Positions 50,884-50,935 of a stretch of DNA of 50,935 bases are shown in pieces. The stretch comes from an uncultured Clostridia bacterium (GTDB lineage Bacteria; Bacillota; Clostridia; Christensenellales; Aristaeellaceae): the NCBI GenBank assembly GCA_946538975.1, contig CAMNHF010000006.1, forward strand, positions 1 through 50,935, in the 5' to 3' direction. The stretch's first letter is position 1; each line of letters opens with the position of its first letter. A program made the position numbers and the translations under genes. A model generated the notes under the pieces. It saw nothing but the letters and a program-made list of their open reading frames with translations. It searched no databases and was not told the origin of the DNA.

Positions 50884-50935
50884 ATGCCGGAATCCTGTTC
50901 CTTGTCCGCGTCTGCGCTTCTGAAAAAGATAACCT

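Overview
The window reads as the chromosome of an anaerobic, high-GC member of the Clostridia (Firmicutes), probably from the gut or rumen. The signs are sigma-A promoters, strong AGGAGG ribosome-binding sites, frequent TTG and GTG starts, GHKL/LytTR two-component systems, secreted proteins with InlB-type repeats, and glycoside hydrolase 3 (GH3) enzymes with swapped domain order. A Christensenellales-like host is a guess. I found no tRNA, rRNA or CRISPR array.

Layout. 1-10.6 kb is ordinary chromosome: a DegV/FakB-like protein, an SGNH hydrolase, an amino-acid ABC importer without its binding protein, an AT-richer secreted protein flanked by 67-bp direct repeats, two small membrane proteins, xanthine phosphoribosyltransferase, an SH3-domain protein, and a 23S rRNA m5U methyltransferase (RlmD/RumA type) with a C-terminal extension of about 100 residues. 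10.6-23.4 kb is a minus-strand carbohydrate locus: two permuted GH3 enzymes, three CE1-like esterases, a CBM-like secreted protein, a small membrane protein and a GHKL/LytTR pair. 23.5-34.3 kb looks like an integrative mobilizable element: repeat-rich control region, MobC, relaxase, CHC2 primase-like protein, D5/P4-type helicase and a large serine recombinase, with a pentaheme nitrite reductase (nrfA) plus resB and ccsA between helicase and recombinase. 34.4-50.6 kb is a plus-strand carbohydrate locus: a tandem SGNH/leucine-rich-repeat protein, a second LytTR/GHKL pair, three more permuted GH3 enzymes and a multidomain CBM-like protein. The window ends with a headless copy of the RlmD/recombinase tail.

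How it fits together. The three tail copies (10259-10570, 34024-34335, 50578-50883) lie in the same orientation and bracket the two carbohydrate islands. This suggests repeated insertion or exchange at the 3' end of rlmD, with the serine recombinase as the obvious candidate agent. Within island 1, three promoters share a two-part site (ATGTTGCAG, then a TGCT(T)GAA-type half-site 20 bp on) placed exactly 3 bp upstream of the -35 box. This is the arrangement expected for direct activation by a LytTR regulator, and one is encoded between the target genes. The likely picture is sensing by GHKL kinases, activation of secreted or membrane-anchored esterases and GH3 enzymes at the cell surface, and deacylation and hydrolysis of a plant-type glycan. 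Substrates and signals cannot be read from the sequence.
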